From Flavobacterium aquariorum (lineage in GTDB: Bacteria; Bacteroidota; Bacteroidia; Flavobacteriales; Flavobacteriaceae): a DNA stretch of 64,000 nt. Positions 27,318 to 36,015 of the stretch are shown here, in pieces. The stretch lies in contig NZ_QKXH01000004.1 in assembly GCF_003254745.1 (NCBI RefSeq), positions 124,001 through 188,000 on the forward strand, written 5' to 3'. Position 1 is the first letter of the stretch; each line of letters begins with the position of its first letter. The notes beneath the pieces are model-generated. The model was not told the origin of the DNA, searched no databases, and saw only the letters and a program-made list of their open reading frames with translations. Made by a program: the position numbers and the translations under genes.

Positions 27318-27384
27318 TATTTCGTAACGGTTCTTTCGCGAAAACTCGCAGAGGATTACACGAAGATTCATAAAGTTTATTTTT

Positions 27385-27428
27385 AAAGATTCGCTGAGAT
27401 ATTAAATTCTTTGCGAATCTTTTTTTTC
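27385..27428 (+). terminator. Terminator after the sigma/anti-sigma operon
   Basis: AAAGATTCGC pairs perfectly with GCGAATCTTT across an 18-nt loop and is followed by a T-run. The flanking sequence (TCGCAGAGGATTACACGAAG and similar) looks like a dispersed flavobacterial intergenic repeat, so the terminator may be repeat-derived. Confidence 0.7.
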
Positions 27429-27468
27429 TTTGGGAATCTTTGGGAAATGATTTTTGCGTAACTCCTTT

Positions 27469-27500
27469 TTTGGTAAAGCCCGTTTTTTCGAGTAATTTTG
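27469..27500 (+). promoter_or_regulatory. Promoter of the TatD gene
   Basis: TTTG (27469-27472), a 20-bp spacer and TAATTTTG (27493-27500) match the Bacteroidota -33/-7 consensus well. Transcription would begin near 27507, only a few bases before the start codon. Confidence 0.65.
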
Positions 27501-27512
27501 CGGCATTAAATC

Positions 27513-28298
27513 TTGCACTTGGAAACAAAAACAATACTTACCGATACCCACACCCATTTATATTCAGAAGAATTTGATTTGGATAGAAGCGAAATGATAC
27601 AACGCGCCATCGATAATGGTGTAACCCGTTTTTTTATCCCTGCCATAGATTCTACATGTACCCAAAGCATGTATGATTTGGAACGAGATTATCCCGATAA
27701 TGTGTTTCTTATGATGGGTTTGCATCCTACTTATGTTAAGGATAATTATCTGGAGGAATTGCAGCATGTTGAAGACGAATTGGCTAAAAGAAAGTTCGTT
27801 GCTATTGGCGAAATAGGGATTGATTTGTATTGGGACAAAACCCATTTGGCAGAACAGCAAATTGTTTTTAGAAAACAAATTCAGTTGGCAAAACAATACA
27901 AACTTCCCATCGTTATTCATTGTCGCGAAGCATTCGATGAGATATTTGAAATTCTGGACGAAGAAAAATCTCCTGAATTATTTGGAATCTTTCACTGTTT
28001 TTCGGGAACGTATGAACAGGCTTTGAGAGCGATATCCTTTAATATGAAACTGGGAATAGGAGGTGTAGTTACTTTTAAAAATGGAAAAATAGATCAATTC
28101 TTAAACAAAATCGATTTAAAACATATCGTTTTGGAAACAGATTCCCCATATTTGGCTCCAATTCCGTATCGAGGCAAACGCAACGAAAGCAGCTATTTAA
28201 TAAATGTTGCCGATAAATTGTCCCAAATTTATGGTCTTTCAGTCAATGAGATAGCAGCTATAACAACCGATAATTCTGCAAAAATATTCGGTATTTAA
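27513..28298 (+). CDS. TatD-family metal-dependent hydrolase (DNase)
   Basis: The 261-residue protein has all TatD metal-binding motifs: DTHTHLY, GEIGIDLYW, VIHCREAFDE, FHCFSG and LETDSPYLAP. The family acts as 3'-5' exonuclease on DNA and perhaps RNA. No ATG is available before the first motif. TTG at 27513, TTG at 27519 or a rare ATA are the options, and the predicted transcript starts only a few bases upstream. Confidence 0.92.
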   Translation: MHLETKTILTDTHTHLYSEEFDLDRSEMIQRAIDNGVTRFFIPAIDSTCTQSMYDLERDYPDNVFLMMGLHPTYVKDNYLEELQHVEDELAKRKFVAIGEIGIDLYWDKTHLAEQQIVFRKQIQLAKQYKLPIVIHCREAFDEIFEILDEEKSPELFGIFHCFSGTYEQALRAISFNMKLGIGGVVTFKNGKIDQFLNKIDLKHIVLETDSPYLAPIPYRGKRNESSYLINVADKLSQIYGLSVNEIAAITTDNSAKIFGI

Positions 28299-28361
28299 TA
28301 TCGATTTTCTGTAACTTTAATATTTTTTTTGTTCTTTTGTCCAACTAAATTGAAAACCAAA

Positions 28362-29498
28362 ATGAATAAATTTGATGCGATTCGGTCTTTTTATGATTCC
28401 GAAATAAACGAAGGAATAATAAAAGTTATTGATCACCCAATGATGAAAGCTTTGATGAACTTTTGTTTTCCTGGAACAGAAGATGAAATTTGGAAAGAAC
28501 AGCTTCGTAAAACGCACTCTATTCGTGATTTTCAATGCAACTTTATTTATCATGGAGTGCAGCAAGTATTGGAAAAAAGCTCGGAAGGATTAACTACTTC
28601 CGGTTTTGAAAAGTTGGAAAAAAATACTGCCTATCTTTTTATTTCCAATCATAGGGATATTGTTTTGGATACGACTTTATTGAACTCTTCTTTGTTTGAG
28701 CATGGTTTGGACATGACTTCTTCTGCCATTGGTGATAATTTAGTAAAAAAATCGTTTTTAAAAACACTGGCAAAACTCAATAGAAATTTTTTAGTGCAAC
28801 GCGGATTATCACCTAGAGAATTATTGGTGAGTTCCAAATTACTATCTGAATATATGGCGCAACTATTGTTGCATGAAAATCGTTCGGTTTGGATTGCACA
28901 ACGTGAAGGAAGAACCAAAGACGGAAATGACGAAACCAATCCCGGTGTTTTGAAAATGATCGCCATGGGATCTGATGAGCCTAATATAATGGACTATTTT
29001 AAGAAAATTAAAATTGTTCCAGTTTCCATTTCATACGAATATGATCCTACAGATGCTTTGAAAATGCCGCAATTATTGGCAGAGGCAAATAATGAGATTT
29101 ATAAAAAAGAAAAAAATGAAGATTTCAAGACTTTGTTGAGTGGTATCATCGGACAAAAGAAAAGAATCCACATACACATAGGAGATGTTCTTGATACTGA
29201 AATCGATGAAATTATCAAAAATTTTGATACCACCAACAAGCAAGTGCAGACATTGGCACAAGTGATTGACGATTCAATTTTGAGTAATTATAAATTGTGG
29301 ACCACAAATTTTATTGCTTACGATATTTTGAACTGCTCGAATCGTTTTTCTCACTTGTATACCGAAAATGAAAAATTACTTTTTGAAAGACGTTTAGAGA
29401 TGCGAATTGATCACGAACATCCTGTTGCCAAACAAGGCTTTTTGGATATGTATGCAAATCCGGTTGTCAACAAATTGAAATATGTTAATGAACTCTAA
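28362..29498 (+). CDS. Acyltransferase (1-acylglycerol-3-phosphate acyltransferase-like)
   Basis: The 378-residue protein carries the acyltransferase signature FISNHRDIVLDTTLL (about 90-104), a variant of the usual NHxxxxD block I. A later VPVSISYEYDP segment resembles block IV. An unusual region WIAQREGRTKDGNDETNPGV corresponds to block III (the PEGTR-like motif). It probably acylates a glycerolipid precursor at the inner membrane. The start is ATG with MNKFDAIRSFYD; an upstream frame extension is not needed. It overlaps the asparaginase gene by 17 nt. Confidence 0.82.
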   Translation: MNKFDAIRSFYDSEINEGIIKVIDHPMMKALMNFCFPGTEDEIWKEQLRKTHSIRDFQCNFIYHGVQQVLEKSSEGLTTSGFEKLEKNTAYLFISNHRDIVLDTTLLNSSLFEHGLDMTSSAIGDNLVKKSFLKTLAKLNRNFLVQRGLSPRELLVSSKLLSEYMAQLLLHENRSVWIAQREGRTKDGNDETNPGVLKMIAMGSDEPNIMDYFKKIKIVPVSISYEYDPTDALKMPQLLAEANNEIYKKEKNEDFKTLLSGIIGQKKRIHIHIGDVLDTEIDEIIKNFDTTNKQVQTLAQVIDDSILSNYKLWTTNFIAYDILNCSNRFSHLYTENEKLLFERRLEMRIDHEHPVAKQGFLDMYANPVVNKLKYVNEL

Positions 29499-30516
29499 AC
29501 CTAAAATCCTATTGATTTATACCGGTGGTACCATTGGTATGAGAAAGGATTTTGAGACAGGAGCTCTTAAGGCTTTCAATTTTAGCAAACTCCTTCATAG
29601 TATTCCCGAGTTAAAATTATTGGATTGCGAGATTGATACTTTTTCTTTCGAAAATCCAATAGATTCTTCGAATATGAATCCGGAGCATTGGGCTGAAATG
29701 GTGTGTACCATCGAGAATAATTACGAAAATTTTGATGGTTTTGTGGTGCTTCATGGATCAGATACAATGTCGTATTCGGCTTCAGCATTAAGTTTTATGC
29801 TTGAAAATCTTTCGAAGCCTGTAATATTTACTGGATCCCAATTACCTATAGGGGATTTAAGAACGGATGCTAAAGAAAATTTAATTACTGCGATTCAAAT
29901 TGCTTCTTTACAAGAAAAGGGTAAGCCACTAATCAAAGAGGTTTGTCTTTATTTTGAATACAAATTATACCGTGGCAATAGAACTACCAAGATAAATGCA
30001 GAACATTTTCGCGCATTTGTTTCCCCTAATTACCCTTTTTTGGTGGAGTCTGGGGTGCATTTGAAAATAAATTCGGAATTGTTTTTGCAGACAAATGAAA
30101 GAAATTCTTTGAGAGTTCATAAGCATTTGGACAATAATGTGGCCATCATCAAAATGTTTCCGGGAATAAGTGAAACCGTACTGTCTGCCATTTTTAATAT
30201 TGAGAGTTTGAAAGGAATTGTTCTCGAAACCTACGGAGCAGGAAATGCACCGACAGAAGAGTGGTTTTTGACGCTTTTGCAGAAAGCAATATCCAAGGGA
30301 CTACGTATAATCAATGTGACACAATGTTCTATAGGAAGCGTGAGTATGGGACAGTATGAAACGAGTACCATTATGAAAAAGCTAGGGATTATTTCTGGAA
30401 AAGATATTACTACCGAAGCTGCCATTACCAAATTAATGTATTTATTGGGGCAAAATATTACTCAAGATGACTTCAAAAATGTATTCGAAACTTCTTTAAG
30501 AGGAGAAATGCAATAA
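29482..30516 (+). CDS. ansA: Type I (cytoplasmic) L-asparaginase
   Basis: The enzyme hydrolyses asparagine to aspartate and ammonia. The 344-residue protein shows the N-terminal catalytic threonine motif YTGGTIGM, the second motif VLHGSDTMSYSASAL, and FTGSQLPIGDLRTDAKEN. No signal peptide is present, which fits the cytoplasmic type I group. Two ATGs (29482 and 29488) are possible starts; both overlap the acyltransferase gene, so the genes are probably co-transcribed. Confidence 0.93.
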   Translation: MLMNSKPKILLIYTGGTIGMRKDFETGALKAFNFSKLLHSIPELKLLDCEIDTFSFENPIDSSNMNPEHWAEMVCTIENNYENFDGFVVLHGSDTMSYSASALSFMLENLSKPVIFTGSQLPIGDLRTDAKENLITAIQIASLQEKGKPLIKEVCLYFEYKLYRGNRTTKINAEHFRAFVSPNYPFLVESGVHLKINSELFLQTNERNSLRVHKHLDNNVAIIKMFPGISETVLSAIFNIESLKGIVLETYGAGNAPTEEWFLTLLQKAISKGLRIINVTQCSIGSVSMGQYETSTIMKKLGIISGKDITTEAAITKLMYLLGQNITQDDFKNVFETSLRGEMQ

Positions 30517-30575
30517 TATTGTTTTTTTACTTTCAAAATTCATTTTTTTTAATGTTCTTTGCACACCAAAATAAT

Positions 30576-30662
30576 AGAGAGGTGTCCGAGTGGTTGAAGG
30601 AGCTAGCCTGGAAAGCTAGTATATGGGTAACTGTATCGAGGGTTCGAATCCCTTCCTCTCTG
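30576..30662 (+). tRNA. tRNA-Ser (GGA)
   Basis: The 7-bp acceptor stem AGAGAGG/CCTCTCT, the D-arm GTCCGAGTGGTTGAAGGAGC and the anticodon stem-loop GCTAGCCTGGAAAGCTAG give anticodon GGA. The long variable arm typical of class II tRNAs and the T-loop GGTTCGAATCC are present. The CCA end is not encoded. It follows the asparaginase gene by 59 nt. Confidence 0.97.
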
Positions 30663-30669
30663 CAGAAAG

Positions 30670-30704
30670 AAAGCGTTGTGTCAAATTGATACAATGCTTT
30701 TTTT
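30670..30704 (+). terminator. Terminator after tRNA-Ser
   Basis: AAAGCGTTGTGTCA pairs with TGATACAATGCTTT around a 3-nt loop, with two G-U pairs, and leads into seven T residues. Confidence 0.85.
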
Positions 30705-30722
30705 AGTTTAGGATATTTTCCT

Positions 30723-32141
30723 TTAGATGTCTTTTAATATAGGATAAACTCTTTTGTATTTTTCAAATGCTTTTTCATAAACCAATCTGTGATTTGGATT
30801 GGGATAAAAAGTTGCGTTTGTTTTATTTTCGAATGAATTCATATTTTCGATAGCTTTAAATCCAATTAAAACAGCTCCCCAGGCGGCTCCTTCAATGGTT
30901 TCGGAAACAACTACCTTCATTTGAAAAATGTCGGCTACTATTTGCAGCCATAATTCACTTTTGCCAAAACCACCACTAACCATTACGGTAGTTTCTTTTC
31001 TTTTTTCGGAATCGGGAAGTAAAATTTCGACAACACTAAACAGTCCAAAAAGAATACCTTCGAGAGTTGCTCTGATAAAATGCGCTTTATGATGGGTGAT
31101 TTTAATTCCCAATAGAGTTCCTTGTACATCAGCATCCCAAATGGGAGCTCGTTCTCCAAGTAAATAAGGTACAAAAAGCAAACCATCAGAACCGGCGGGT
31201 ATTTCTTTTGCTTGTTCTAAAAGGGTTTCGTAGGATTCATTTGTTTCTAAAAGCGACTCTTTTAGCCATTGCAATATGATGGCGCCATTATTTACAGCAC
31301 CCAATTTTAAGTATTGATTGTCTATTAAATGATAACATTGTGTACGCATTTTAGGATCAATATGAGGTTGTTCAATGGGAATTCGAACAGCTCCGCTAGT
31401 ACCTATGGATAAGGCAATTCGATTTTTTTCCATTGAGCCAGTTCCTAGATTTGCCAATGGGCCATCTCCACCGCCTAGAATGTATAAAAAACCATCTTTA
31501 GTTCCTTTGGATTTGTGTGTTGCTGGTGCAATTTTCGAAAGTTGATTTTCCTTTATATTTAAATAGTTAAGAATAGTTTCATCCCAATGCAAGGTATGGA
31601 TGTTCATTAGTCCAGTACCAGATGCCATTGAGGAGTCGGTAACATATTCTTCCGTTAGCTGATTCCAAATATATTCCTTGATGCTAATAAATTTAAAAGC
31701 ATTGTTGAATAAATCGGGCTCATTTTCTTTGAACCAAGCCAATTTTGTCATTGGTGAAAAAGGATGAATTGGAATACCTGTTTTTTGATAAAAAACAGTT
31801 CCAAGTTCAGACTTTTTTAATGCCTCGGCAATTGAAATGGCTCTGTTGTCTGCCCAAAGTAAAGCATCACTTATTGGGAACCCCTCTTCGTTTATGATTA
31901 GAATACTTTGCATTGCCGCGCTAAAACTTATGAATTCAGGTTCTACGTTTTTTGTAATTTCTTTAATGCAAGCTAAAACCGAATCTAAAATTTCATTTGG
32001 TTTTTGAGTACTCCAATTTTCTTCAGGATGATACATTTGATATTCTTTGGTGATTTGATGTAATACGTTTCCGTTTGCGTCAAAACAAATTGCTTTTGTT
32101 GCTGTTGTGCCAATATCTATTCCTATGTATGTTTTTTTCAT
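30723..32141 (-). CDS. gntK: FGGY-family gluconokinase
   Basis: The enzyme phosphorylates gluconate to 6-phosphogluconate. The 472-residue protein starts with the sugar-kinase phosphate loop IGIDIGTTATKA and has the FGGY C-terminal signature GGFGKSELWLQIVADIFQMKV. YHPEENWSTQKP and SFSAAMQS are typical of the gluconokinase/xylulokinase branch. The substrate is assigned from context: a GntP permease gene ends 3 nt upstream and a 6-phosphogluconate dehydrogenase gene leads the operon. This is the Bacillus-type kinase fold, not the small E. coli GntK. Confidence 0.9.
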   Translation of the reverse strand: MKKTYIGIDIGTTATKAICFDANGNVLHQITKEYQMYHPEENWSTQKPNEILDSVLACIKEITKNVEPEFISFSAAMQSILIINEEGFPISDALLWADNRAISIAEALKKSELGTVFYQKTGIPIHPFSPMTKLAWFKENEPDLFNNAFKFISIKEYIWNQLTEEYVTDSSMASGTGLMNIHTLHWDETILNYLNIKENQLSKIAPATHKSKGTKDGFLYILGGGDGPLANLGTGSMEKNRIALSIGTSGAVRIPIEQPHIDPKMRTQCYHLIDNQYLKLGAVNNGAIILQWLKESLLETNESYETLLEQAKEIPAGSDGLLFVPYLLGERAPIWDADVQGTLLGIKITHHKAHFIRATLEGILFGLFSVVEILLPDSEKRKETTVMVSGGFGKSELWLQIVADIFQMKVVVSETIEGAAWGAVLIGFKAIENMNSFENKTNATFYPNPNHRLVYEKAFEKYKRVYPILKDI

Positions 32142-32144
32142 CTT

Positions 32145-33467
32145 TTAAGTAGTCACAAATTGATTTAGAATTAAAACGCCGATTAATCCCATAATTCCTA
32201 TAATCGTTTCCATCACAGTCCATGTTTTAAAAGTGTCTTTTAGGCTAATGCCAAAGTATTCTTTGAACATCCAAAAACCTGTATCATTGACATGGGAACA
32301 CATCAGACTTCCGGCTCCAATGGAAAGAACCATCAATTCTGGACTGATGCCTGAACTCGCTACCAAAGGTTGGACGATTCCTGCAGCGGTTAGTCCTGCA
32401 ACTGTTGCCGAGCCTATTGCTACACGAATAATTGTGGCAATTAGCCATCCTAATACTAAAGGAGAAAGTGTCGATTTTTCGAAGAATACGGCCAAATCAG
32501 TTCCAATACCGCTGTCAATCAGTACTTGTTTGAAAGCGCCACCTGATGCAATAATTAAAATAATCATGGTTGCCGATGCTAGTGCGGTACTTGATTTATC
32601 CATGATGGCGTTCATTTTTTGACCTCTATTTATTCCTAAAAATACAAAAACAAACAGAACTGTAATTAGCAGAGCTATAGTCGGGTTTCCAATATATCCA
32701 AGAATAATTCGGATCGAATTGGTTTCGGCTAATGTCAATTCACTTATGGTAGCCATAGCCATTAATAGAACTGGAATTAATGCAGAAATAATGCTTATAG
32801 TAAAAGAAGGTAACTCGGATTCTTGGAATGTTTTACTTTCAAATAATCCTTTTGGTGGATTGGCGTTAATTTTTTTGATGAATTCAGGAAATATAATTCC
32901 GGCTATGAGTAAAGCTGGGAGCGCTACAATTAAACCATAAAGTAAGGTTTTACCAATATTGGCTTTAAAAATTACGGCAATGGCTGTTGGTCCAGGGTGC
33001 GGAGGTAAAAATCCATGAGTGATAGAAAGTGCCGAGGCCATAGCAATACCCAAATAGATGAGTGGTTGTTTCGCATTTGTGCTGACAGCAAAAACCATAG
33101 GAATCAAAATGATAAAGCCAGCATTGTAAAACATGGAAATACCAACTGCAAAACCTGTTAAGACCATTGCCCATTTAATGTGTTTTGCGCCAAATAGTTT
33201 TGTCATTACGGAACTTATCTGTTGTGCTGCTCCACTATTTGATAACAGATTACCCAAAATTACTCCAAATGCTAGAATTAAAATTAAAGAGCCAAGTGTA
33301 CTGCCGATCCCTTGTTGCAATGAGTTTATGATTTCGGGGAAAGGCATTCCTTTTGTAATTCCAACAAAAAGAGCGGAAATGATTAATGCAATAAAGGCAT
33401 TGAGCTTGATTACAGAAATCAGAACCAGAAGCAATACGATGCTTATAATTAAAATTAATATTGACAT
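32145..33467 (-). CDS. Gluconate:H+ symporter (GntP family)
   Basis: The 440-residue protein has about 12-14 predicted membrane helices and the GntP motifs GITKGMPFPEIINSLQQGIGSTLGS near the start and GFLPPHPGPTAIA in the middle. VHVNDTGFWMFKE-like sequence (CSHVNDTGFWMFKEYFG) appears near the end. It should import gluconate for the adjacent kinase. Three nucleotides separate it from gntK, and 45 nt separate it from the dehydrogenase gene. Confidence 0.92.
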   Translation of the reverse strand: MSILILIISIVLLLVLISVIKLNAFIALIISALFVGITKGMPFPEIINSLQQGIGSTLGSLILILAFGVILGNLLSNSGAAQQISSVMTKLFGAKHIKWAMVLTGFAVGISMFYNAGFIILIPMVFAVSTNAKQPLIYLGIAMASALSITHGFLPPHPGPTAIAVIFKANIGKTLLYGLIVALPALLIAGIIFPEFIKKINANPPKGLFESKTFQESELPSFTISIISALIPVLLMAMATISELTLAETNSIRIILGYIGNPTIALLITVLFVFVFLGINRGQKMNAIMDKSSTALASATMIILIIASGGAFKQVLIDSGIGTDLAVFFEKSTLSPLVLGWLIATIIRVAIGSATVAGLTAAGIVQPLVASSGISPELMVLSIGAGSLMCSHVNDTGFWMFKEYFGISLKDTFKTWTVMETIIGIMGLIGVLILNQFVTT

Positions 33468-33512
33468 GTATTTCTTTTTAGATTAAATTCAAATGGAATG
33501 ATTCGACTCAAT

Positions 33513-34412
33513 TTATTCGTTTTTCTCAACGGCGTGGCCTCCGAATTCGTTACGAAGCGCAGCCACTACTTTTCCGGAAAAAGTATCCTGCATTTGGGAA
33601 CGATATCGCATCATTATAGAAAGAGCAATTACGGGAGTGGGAACACCCAAGTCTAAGGCCGTTTCTAAGGTCCATTTCCCTTCGCCCGAAGAATGCATAA
33701 TGCCTTTTATACTGTCCAGTTTTGGGTCTTTGGAAAACGCATTTTCTGTAAGTTCCATAAGCCAACTGCGAACGACTGAACCGTGATTGAAAAGTTTGGC
33801 CGTTTTCTCAAAATTAATATCATATTCAGAATGTTCAAATACTTCAAAACCTTCGGCTATGGATTGCATCATGCCATATTCGATTCCGTTATGAACCATT
33901 TTTGTAAAATGTCCGCTGCCCGCCTTTCCGGTATAGAGCCAGCCATTTGGAACTGAAATTGCTTCAAAAACATTGGAAACGTAGTCAAAAACTGCTGCAT
34001 CTCCACCAATCATGGTACAAGCTCCATTTAAAGCTCCCGAAGTACCACCTGAAGTGCCACAATCCAGAAAGTCAAAACCAAGGTCTTTTAGTTGTGTGTG
34101 TCTTCTTTTGGAATCTTTAAAATTAGAGTTTCCTCCATCAATGATGATGTCATTTTTATTTAAAAAAGGAAGTAGAGAAGTGATTACTTCATCGACAATT
34201 TCTCCCGCGGGAACCATCAGCCAGATTACTTTCCGATTTTGTAACTGTTGGCATAATTCTTCGACAGTAGTTGCTGTTTTTATTCCTTCTTTTGAAATAT
34301 TCTTGACGAAATCCGTATTCACATCATGGGCAATAACTTCATATTGATTTCGATTTAGATTTAAAGCCAAATTAAATCCCATTTTTCCAAGTCCTATAAT
34401 TCCTATTTGCAT
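33513..34412 (-). CDS. gnd: 6-phosphogluconate dehydrogenase, decarboxylating, short type
   Basis: It oxidises and decarboxylates 6-phosphogluconate to ribulose 5-phosphate. The 299-residue protein has the Rossmann start IGIIGLGKMGFNLALNLNR, the substrate motif CGTSGGTSGALNGACTMIGG, and the catalytic lysine segment GHFTKMVHNGIEYGMMQ. At about 300 residues it belongs to the short, often NAD-preferring class rather than the 470-residue enzyme. It is the first gene of the gluconate operon. No operator was recognised in the 250-nt upstream gap. Confidence 0.9.
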   Translation of the reverse strand: MQIGIIGLGKMGFNLALNLNRNQYEVIAHDVNTDFVKNISKEGIKTATTVEELCQQLQNRKVIWLMVPAGEIVDEVITSLLPFLNKNDIIIDGGNSNFKDSKRRHTQLKDLGFDFLDCGTSGGTSGALNGACTMIGGDAAVFDYVSNVFEAISVPNGWLYTGKAGSGHFTKMVHNGIEYGMMQSIAEGFEVFEHSEYDINFEKTAKLFNHGSVVRSWLMELTENAFSKDPKLDSIKGIMHSSGEGKWTLETALDLGVPTPVIALSIMMRYRSQMQDTFSGKVVAALRNEFGGHAVEKNE

Positions 34413-34595
34413 TTTTTATCTGTTTTTTAAAGTGCTGTGTATGTTTGTTTTGGATCGGTTATGCGTGCAAATAGTAAAAATATGTGTTTTAATTAATAAG
34501 TAATACTTTTTTCTGGTATTTTGAATGATTTTTATTCGATTATCTCCGTCGAAGTTTAATTTATATTTAAAAGTGCTATCAAACTTCCAAAATCT

Positions 34596-34603
34596 TATAT
34601 TTG
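34596..34603 (+). promoter_or_regulatory. -7 promoter box upstream of the barrel protein gene
   Basis: TATATTTG matches TAnnTTTG 61 nt before the ATG; the -33 box is not clear. Confidence 0.45.
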
Positions 34604-34664
34604 TAAAAGCAATTGGTTTTAGTAAACTCGGAATGCTGTAACTCTTTATCTAATTCTCAAAATA

Positions 34665-35372
34665 ATGGTGCGATTATTTCTTGGCTGTTTTCTTTTTTTA
34701 TCATTTTTCAGAGGGTATTCTCAAGAGAATACGTTTTCAATTGATACTTTGCACGTCAAGATTGATAGTCTTTATAGAGAGGATCAGTTTTATGCAGGCC
34801 TTAACTACAATTCGATTTTAAAGAAGCCTTCAGAGGTGTCCCAAGAAAAAATATCTTTTGGCTTTTCAGCAGGATTTCTAAGGGATATGCCAATAAACAA
34901 AAGCAGGACTTTTGCAATAGCGCCTGGAATAGGTTTCTCGTTTAATAACTATCTTCAAAATATGGCTATTACGGGAACTAGCCAAAATCCTGTTTATAAT
35001 ATAATTCCATCTACTGTAAACTATGATAAAAACAGGTTCGAACAACTGCGTGTGGAAATCCCAATTGAGTTTAGGTGGCGTAACTCAACTCCTGTGGAGT
35101 TTCAGTTTTTTAGAATTTATGGAGGTGTTAAAATCAGTTATTTGCTCGCAGATAAATCAGTTTATGATGATGGCACTAATAAAATTGTCATAAAAAACAG
35201 CAAAGATTTTGAAGACTTTCTTTATGGGGTGTATCTTTCAGTGGGGTACAGTGCTTTTAACCTGCAAGTGTATTACAACATAAACTCATTTTTTAAATCG
35301 TCTGCCAAAATCGATTCTGTGCCCATCACCATGAATGCACTGAGTATTGGTCTCGTCTTTTATATTTTATAG
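34665..35372 (+). CDS. Outer-membrane beta-barrel protein (PorT-like fold, PF13568 type)
   Basis: The 235-residue protein has a signal peptide (VRLFLGCFLFLSFFRGYSQ) and a barrel of alternating strands (ISFGFSAGFLRDMP, FAIAPGIGFSFNNYL, LRVEIPIEFRWR, FRIYGGVKISYLLA, GVYLSVGYSAFNLQVYYN, ALSIGLVFYIL). It has the overall look of PorT/SprT and of general outer-membrane barrel proteins. True porT usually lies beside ubiE, which is absent here, so a role in T9SS is not claimed. Its last 6 nt overlap the convergent membrane protein gene. Confidence 0.85.
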   Translation: MVRLFLGCFLFLSFFRGYSQENTFSIDTLHVKIDSLYREDQFYAGLNYNSILKKPSEVSQEKISFGFSAGFLRDMPINKSRTFAIAPGIGFSFNNYLQNMAITGTSQNPVYNIIPSTVNYDKNRFEQLRVEIPIEFRWRNSTPVEFQFFRIYGGVKISYLLADKSVYDDGTNKIVIKNSKDFEDFLYGVYLSVGYSAFNLQVYYNINSFFKSSAKIDSVPITMNALSIGLVFYIL

Positions 35373-35978
35373 CCATAAAAAAAGAAACAGAAACTGAGGG
35401 ATACAGCCCAGGAGTAATCCTATAATCAATTCTTTTGGTGTATGCGCCTGCATTACCAAACGTGAAGAAGCCACAAAACCATTCATCAATAGCAGAAAAG
35501 GAACTAAGTATATATTTCCCATTTGTAAATGAATATTCAATCCAAATACAAAAACCGTTAAAGCTGAAATAGCGAGCATGTGCAAACTTGCTTTGGTTTT
35601 GTTATACAATAAGCCAAGTGCAAATAAAGTGCTAAATAAAGCGCCTAAGAAGAAAAAATGCAATTCAGGGTAATATTCTAATGAGATGATTTTCCTTAGC
35701 AATAAAATGATTATAAAGCTTTGAAAGATTAACGGTATTTTGCGTTGCTCCATATCGGCAATCATTATGGAATCTACTTTGTTTGTAAATCGCAATAAAT
35801 AATACAGCGCCATCGGAGTTACGATGGTTATGATTGAAATTTGCAAAAAAAACGCGCTAATCTGTTCTATTTTGTAATCTGCAATATGGAATAAAAAAAA
35901 GAAAAAGCAAGCTTGTATCGGTGTAAAAAGCGGATGGAATATATAAGAGAATATGGGAAGTATCTTTTTCAATTTCAA
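35367..35978 (-). CDS. Membrane protein with degenerate PAP2 phosphatase features
   Basis: The 203-residue protein has about six membrane helices. Two C-terminal segments, KASLHMLA and SRLVMQAHTPKELIIG, line up with the PSGH and SRxxxxxHxxxD motifs of the PAP2 lipid phosphatases. The first motif keeps only the histidine and the final Asp is replaced by Glu. It may be an inactive or divergent lipid phosphatase. It lies upstream of rpoN only by position, being the next gene downstream of it on the minus strand. Confidence 0.72.
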   Translation of the reverse strand: MKLKKILPIFSYIFHPLFTPIQACFFFFLFHIADYKIEQISAFFLQISIITIVTPMALYYLLRFTNKVDSIMIADMEQRKIPLIFQSFIIILLLRKIISLEYYPELHFFFLGALFSTLFALGLLYNKTKASLHMLAISALTVFVFGLNIHLQMGNIYLVPFLLLMNGFVASSRLVMQAHTPKELIIGLLLGCIPQFLFLFLWL

Positions 35979-36015
35979 AAAGAGTTTTGAGGGATGTTAT
36001 GGGTAAAAAAATGGC

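Noticed and set aside
27208..27534. Open frame on the minus strand across the sigma operon end
   Set aside because: Its sequence comes from an intergenic repeat and terminator; the protein is basic and low in complexity.
34665..35372. Calling the barrel protein PorT/SprT of the T9SS
   Set aside because: The fold is shared by many barrels and the usual ubiE neighbour is absent.
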